From Artocarpus heterophyllus (Eukaryota; Streptophyta; Magnoliopsida; Rosales; Moraceae): 64,000 nucleotides of DNA. Under the pieces are notes generated by a model. The model saw nothing but the letters and a program-made list of their open reading frames with translations. It had not been told where the DNA came from and did not search any database. Below, in pieces: positions 58,711 to 64,000 of the stretch. The stretch lies in the NCBI GenBank assembly GCA_025403435.1, contig CM046345.1, positions 2,666,001 through 2,730,000 on the forward strand, read 5' to 3'. The translations under genes were made by a program, and so were the position numbers. The stretch's first letter is position 1. The number at the start of each line of letters is the position of its first letter.

Positions 58711-61700
58711 GACTCTGTCTAAGGAATTTATTCCATTTAGAGCTACTTTTAATTTGAGCAATAGACGGGATATGACCTTGACAGAACTAATGAAATAGTT
58801 ACAGGAGTTTGAACTGCTGATCAGGGAGTCTCCTGCTGGTGGAGAGGCCAATATGGTAGCTGCTTCTGGTTCCAATCCTAACTCTGGGAATGGAAAAAAG
58901 CAACAGGCCAAGAGTGGTAAGTCTTCTATTCCTGTTGCTACCAAGAGCAAGAAGAAGAAGAAGAAGAACCCAAAGAAACTTAAGTGCTTCTTCTGTGGTA
59001 AGATCGGGCATATAAAGAAGCATTGCAAGGACTTCCTTTCCAAGGGAGGTAGGTGTGATCTTCTATATTTAGAAACTTGTTTGGTTGAGGAATCCAGTGA
59101 CATTTGGGTCATAGATTCTGGTGCAACTAATCATGTTTTTGTTTCTCTACAGGGATTCAAAGAAACGAGAAGTCTACTTCATGAAGACTTAACGCTTCGG
59201 ATGGGCGATGGATCCTTGGTCTCAGCGGAAACTGTGGGAGATGTCCATCTTTATTTTGATAATTATAGGAGTTTAATTTTGCAAGACTGTTTTTATGTTC
59301 CTAAATTTAAAAGGAATTTAATTTCTGTATCTTCTTTATTTAAAGACTCCTACGTGGTATCTTTTAATGAAAAAGTGGTGATTCGTAAAAACAAATCTTT
59401 TATCTGTTCTGGATGGATGCAAAATAATCTATATTTTATCAAATCTAAGATGGACCTATTGCTTAATGCTGAGATAAATGATAATGACTCAAAAAGACTT
59501 AAAACTTCTCACTCTAATAAGACTTATCTTTGGCATTTGCGCCTTGGCCATATTAACCTGAATAGGATTCAAAGGTTGGTAAGGGATGGATGTTTAAGTC
59601 ACTTAAAGGTGGAATCTATACCTCAATGTGAGTCTTGTTTGGAGGGTAAAATGACCAAAAGACCATATGGGTCTAAGGGCAATAGGGCCGAAGGGGTTCT
59701 AGAACTAGTGCATAGTGATGTTTGCGGACCGATGAACATCCGGGCACGAGGAGGGTATGAGTACTTCGTCACTTTTATTGACGATTACTCAAGATATGGG
59801 TATATGTACCTGATGCACCACAAAAGCGAAACTTATGATAAGTTCAGGGAGTTTTAGGCTGAAGTGGAAAAGCAATTAGGTAAACCCATAAAGGCACTTC
59901 GATCGGATCGAGGTGGGGAATACCTTTCTGATGAGTTCTTGGGACACTTGTTAGACAATGGGATTTTATCCCATTTGACTGCGCCGGGCACTCCGCAGCA
60001 GAATGGCGTAGCGGAGAGAAGGAATAGGACTTTGTCGGACATGATTCGGTCCATGATGAGTTATTCATCATTGCCTTTATCCTTTTGGGGACATGCACTA
60101 CAAACCGCATGTTATCTTTTGAACAATGTGCCTTCAAAATCGATCCCTAAAACTCCTCACGAGTTGTGGACAAGACGGAAGACATCCTTAAACCATATCG
60201 TATATGGGGATGTCCAGCTCATGTCCTGTTTAAGGATCCGAATAAGTTGGAAGCACGTTCAGAAGTTTGCGTGTTTGTAGGATATCGAAAAGGGACTAAA
60301 GGGGGTTATTTTTATAACCCAAAGGAAAATAAAGTCGTGGTTTCAACTAATGCAACTTTCCTCGAGGAGAGTTACATGAACGACTTTAAACCTCGAAGCA
60401 AAGTGGTGCTTGAGGAGTTGAGGGGTGATCCGTTTACTCCGGAGGTTCCGAATGAAACCATTCCGATCAGTGTAGAAAAACCAAACAAACTTGAACAACA
60501 ACCTCAGGGGCTTCGGCGTAGTGGGAGGATCGGGCGTCAACCTGAGAGGTATATGTTCAATGGGAAAGTCTTTTTGGGTGAACTGGATGAACATGACAGG
60601 GATCCTTATACTTACGCAGAAGTTATGGAGGATGTTGATTCAAGACTCTGGACAGAGGCCATGAACATAGAGATGAAGTCTATGGAGACTAATCAGGTCT
60701 GGGAGCTTATGGATCTTCCCGAAGGGGTAAAACCCATAGGGTGTAAGTGGATCTACAAGAGGAAAAGAGGAGTGGATGGAAAGGTGGAAACCTTTAAGGC
60801 TAGACTGGTAGCTAAGGGTTATACGCAAAAGGAAGGAATCGATTATGAGGAAACCTTTTCGCCTGTAGCCATGCTTAAGTCCATCCGGATTCTCTTGTCC
60901 ATAGCTGCCGCTCTCGACTACTAGATTTGGCAGATGGATGTCAAGATGGCTTTTCTGAATGGCTATCTTGATGAGTCCATCTATATGGAACAACAAGACG
61001 GGTTCAAGGTCGCGGGTCAAGAGGGTAAGGTTTGTAAGCTGCTAAAGTGAATTTATGGACTTAAGCAGGCTTCTCGTTCTTGGAACATAAGATTTGATCA
61101 AGTGATCAAGACTTATGGGTTCTAACAAAATGTGGATGAACCATTGTTTACAAACACATTAAGAATGGGAAGGTGGTTTTTCTACTACTCTATGTAGATG
61201 ACATTCTGCTAATTGGCAATGACGTTGGGGCATTGTCATCGGTCAAATTATGGTTGACCAAGCAGTTTGACATGAAGGACTTTGGTGAGGCTAATTTTGT
61301 TCTCGGTATCCAGATCTTTCAGGATAGGAAGAACAAAATGATAGCTTTGTCACAGGCCAGCTACATAGATAAAATTCTCAGGAGGTTTGCAATGCAGGAT
61401 TCCAAGAAAGGTGGGCAACCATCTAGGTCTGGAATTACTCTTTCTAAGAAAGACTCTCCAAAGTCTTATGAAGAAAGAGAATACATGAAGAAGGTACCTT
61501 ATGCTTCTGTAGTGGGTAGTCTCATGTATGCCATGCTTTGCACTCGACCGGATATTAGCTATGCGGTCGGGATTGTGAGTCAATTTTAGGCAGATCCAGG
61601 ACCAAACCATTGGGTTGCGGTAAAGCATATTTTCAAGTACCTGAGAAGGACTCGGGGGTATATGCTTGTGTATTCGGGTGAGGATTTAACTCCTCTAGGA

Positions 61701-62183
61701 TACACTGATTCGGATTTTCAATCCTGCCTGGATTCTAGGAAATTGACTTCGGGGTTTGTGTTTACTCTAGGTGGCGGTGCCATCAGTTGGAGAAGTGCGA
61801 AGCAAGATTGCACTTCGGATTCAACGATGGAGTTCGAGTATGTGGCGGCTAGTGATGCTTCAAAAGAAGCAGTGTGGCTCTGCAAGTTCCTTGGGGATCT
61901 TGAGGTAGTTCCTGGTATGGATAAGGCGGTATCATTGTACTGTGATAACAGTGCAGCGGTAGCTAATGCTATGGAACCAAGATTTCACAAGAAGAGTAAG
62001 CATATTGATCGGAAGTATCATGTGATAAAGGATTTCGTTGAGAGCGGGCATGTCACGGTGTGCAAGATCGCGTCAGAGGACAATTTAGCTGATCCATTCA
62101 CGATGACACTTACTGGGAGAGTCTTCGAGAGGCATGCGGAAACTATGGGGATGCAAAATTTGCAGTATTTACTCACTCAGTGC

Positions 62184-62194
62184 AAGTGGGAGAT
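62184..62194 (+). other. Polypurine tract of copia III
   Basis: aagtgggagat directly before the LTR, as in copia II. Confidence 0.75.
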
Positions 62195-64000
62195 TGTTAG
62201 ACATGTATGCTCTAAGGAGTAAAAATTGTAATACGTTTTTGGAGACATTTTTATCAATAAAGAATTTATTCATTTATATATACCAAATATTGTCCTCTTT
62301 ACGTTCATATTTGTTGAATGTATGATAAGCAAACAGTAGTCTGAGACTGTCAGTCTAAACCTTAAGAATTGGGCATATGATGGGATGATTATGGGGTAGA
62401 CACGATTCTTAAGGTGATGGTCTAAAACATATGATCCGCAATCGAGGGAATAAAGTTGGGCGCTTTATTCATGTAAAGATTGTTATGTTGTCTATATCTC
62501 TTTTGGGAGATGGTTTGTCTTGGCCATCGGGGTTGGACTCCGTGAATAGAAACATTGGCGCGTTGTCATAGTTGACGATGTGTTAGATCGGGACATAAAG
62601 TGAATTGATTTGGATTAATAATTCTGTCTTGGCAAATCGATTCACTTTAGACAATCATTTGTATTGTATCTTAATCCTGAGATGAATAATGGGCCCGTTG
62701 TCTCGAGTTGTGTCTTTTGATGTACCAATGGGTGACTCCCACATTTCTATAGTGGCATGCATGCCGGTACGTTGGAGGCATGACTCTTGATAGCGTAGAC
62801 TTGTTATTCATAGATATGGAATCCATAGCTCCTCTTTAGGAGTAATGATATCCTCTTATATGCGTTGTCCTGTAATTGGAAAACTGGAGCGCTCAACCAT
62901 TTGGATACATAGGTGTAACCGAATGGTATACTATCTTTGGATGGTAAGTTCTCTAATGGTGAGACAATGGAACGTAAGATAAAAATAATCGGGAAGGTAA
63001 GATAGAATTTGTCCTTAAGCCGATTATGGATGATCATATGGGGATGCGATACACTATGATATGTCATGGAGACTTAGCTACACGAGCTTCGTAATTCTAT
63101 AAAGTTCGAGAGTGCAGCTCCAAGCTTTTAGTGGAGTAGCGTTGGAGTTGATAATTGTGAAATGTATATCTGGGATATTGGGTTTCATAATTATCATGAG
63201 CTTGAACTTTATAGGTCCATTTTGGTCCCCTTTGCTAGCTCACAAAATCCTGTAACGACACAGCGTGCTTTTCCAATAATTGGTGACTTATGTCGGATTT
63301 ATCAGATTGGTTTAAAATTTATAAGAATCAAATAATTCATGTCTGTTTATCGGTTGAATTAATTATGTAAGAAAATTAGTTCAAGATGAACTTGTTGAAT
63401 TATTGCGTTTGGGTAATTCTTGTCTGTTTATCGGTTGTTTTAATTTTGGACAATTAGAACAAGATAAACTTGTAGAATTATTGTGAATTGATTTATTTTC
63501 TTAGAGATTATCTTGATAAAGTTTGTTTTGATCAGATATCTTTTCTATTGGGCTATTTGAATCAAAACTGAGACTTTATCCTTTAGAATCTCGGGTGGAA
63601 AATAAAAGATTCATGGAGATTTTTTCTCGGCAGTTCGGCTTGCCGGATGACGTGTTCGGCCTACCGAACTGGCCTGTTCGGCCTGTCTATCAGAAAGTTT
63701 GGCCTGCCGACCGACGACAGTTAAGATTACGCGTTTTCACGCGGATCTTATCAGATATTGATTCGAACTTGATTCTGTTTTGATTTTTGAGACCTAATCT
63801 GATATGGACTGACCCTAGGACCAATAGGTATAAAAAGGGAGTGAGTCTAATGATTTACTCAGATCAATTTGAGAGATTAAGAGTGATACTCTTCGAGTGA
63901 GCGTTTGAAAACTCCTTGAGAGCTTTTGTTCACAAATCACGAACACTAGCTTTGGGTTCTCTCTGTTGGTTGGAAGGAGTGTCACCGGTGGAAGAGCTGT
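62195..64000 (+). repeat. 3' LTR of copia III (partial)
   Basis: tgttagacatg onward; 1806 bp are visible, cut by the window end. It is very close to the 5' LTR (46144), closer than the two copia II LTRs are to each other by eye. TATA at 63829-63836. Confidence 0.93.
63634..63710 (+). repeat. Motif cluster upstream of TATA, copia III 3' LTR
   Basis: Four sites (ttcggcttgccgga, ttcggcctaccgaac, ttcggcctgtctat, tttggcctgccgac). Their substitutions differ from those in the 5' LTR, so the ancestral cluster was closer to the consensus. Confidence 0.85.

Larger units (their letters stand above)
58706..62222 (+). pseudogene. Copia III gag C-terminus and pol, broken
   Basis: Continues the gag frame (FETLSKEFIPFRA), with a TAG at 58796. 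Zinc knuckle CFFCGKIGHIKKHC near 58987; protease VIDSGATNH near 59110; pre-integrase YLWHLRLGHINLNRI near 59525; integrase FIDDYSRYGY and SDRGGEYL (59775-59930), separated by a TAG at 59855 (CAG in copia II). A frameshift lies near 60205; RT runs to a TAG at 60922. Further stops lie near 61048, 61124 and 61587, and a 1-nt deletion near 61144. RT active site LLYVDDILLIG near 61185 is intact; RNase H CDNSAAVANA near 61940. The usual terminal TAG has become CAG, so the last frame runs through the polypurine tract into the LTR and stops at 62220. Not functional. Confidence 0.9.
46144..64000 (+). mobile_element. Copia III, Angela-like, carrying a SIRE insertion
   Basis: Same family as copia II, but with gag and protease present. 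5' LTR 46144-48179, PBS 48184, leader to 49847, Gag from 49848, SIRE insertion 50330-58705, rest of gag-pol to about 62220, 3' LTR from 62195 past the window. It lies in gypsy D; the left flank 5-mer is gctct (46139-46143), and the right flank is out of view. Without the SIRE insertion the element would be about 9.7 kb. Confidence 0.9.

Overview
This is nuclear DNA of a flowering plant. Almost all of it is LTR retrotransposons, several nested inside each other, lying in AT-rich intergenic DNA. No intact host gene, tRNA, rRNA or prokaryotic feature was found. The lineages (chromodomain Ty3/gypsy of Tekay/Del type, Tat-type gypsy, an Angela-like Ty1/copia and a SIRE/Maximus copia) are typical of angiosperms; I cannot name the species.

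Layout. (1) 1-15394, minus strand: a tandem gypsy array, LTR1 (cut by the window edge) - internal A - LTR2 - internal B - LTR3. LTRs are about 2.15 kb; A is nearly coding, B has many 1-nt indels. The array ends inside a decayed PIF/Harbinger transposase (15395-16026). (2) 16027-22978: intergenic DNA, a possible LTR at 17302-18168, and a solo copia LTR (20096-22084) sitting about 15 bp before the PBS of a ruined gypsy element. (3) 22979-39407, minus strand: gypsy C, an older relative of A/B with site duplication gctct/actct. Its RNase H region is split by copia II (26799-35320, TSD attgt), which has lost gag and protease. (4) 39408-43582: intergenic DNA with a 149-bp Tourist-like MITE, a foldback element and local duplications. 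(5) 43583 to the window end: a three-level nest. A Tat-type gypsy D (LTR, PBS, gag) is interrupted by copia III (46144 to beyond 64000), whose gag is interrupted by a SIRE element (50330-58705, TSD tttga) with an uninterrupted pol frame and an extra third ORF with its own TATA box.

How the pieces work. Each element family would supply Gag (particle), protease, integrase, reverse transcriptase and RNase H for copying through RNA. Only the SIRE pol still reads through. Relative ages follow from nesting: gypsy D before copia III before SIRE; gypsy C before copia II.

Most unusual observation. A 12-bp self-complementary motif, TCGGCCTGCCGA (arms TCGGC/GCCGA, 2-bp centre), occurs in 14 clusters of 2-14 copies in every Tekay-type gypsy, Angela-like copia and SIRE element here, although these families are otherwise unrelated. 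It is absent from the intergenic DNA, the Harbinger remnant and gypsy D. In element sense it reads TCGGCCTGCCGA where it lies upstream of a TATA box and TCGGCAGGCCGA where it lies in the transcribed leader, so the two sets are complementary in orientation. Copy counts and identities were judged by eye.
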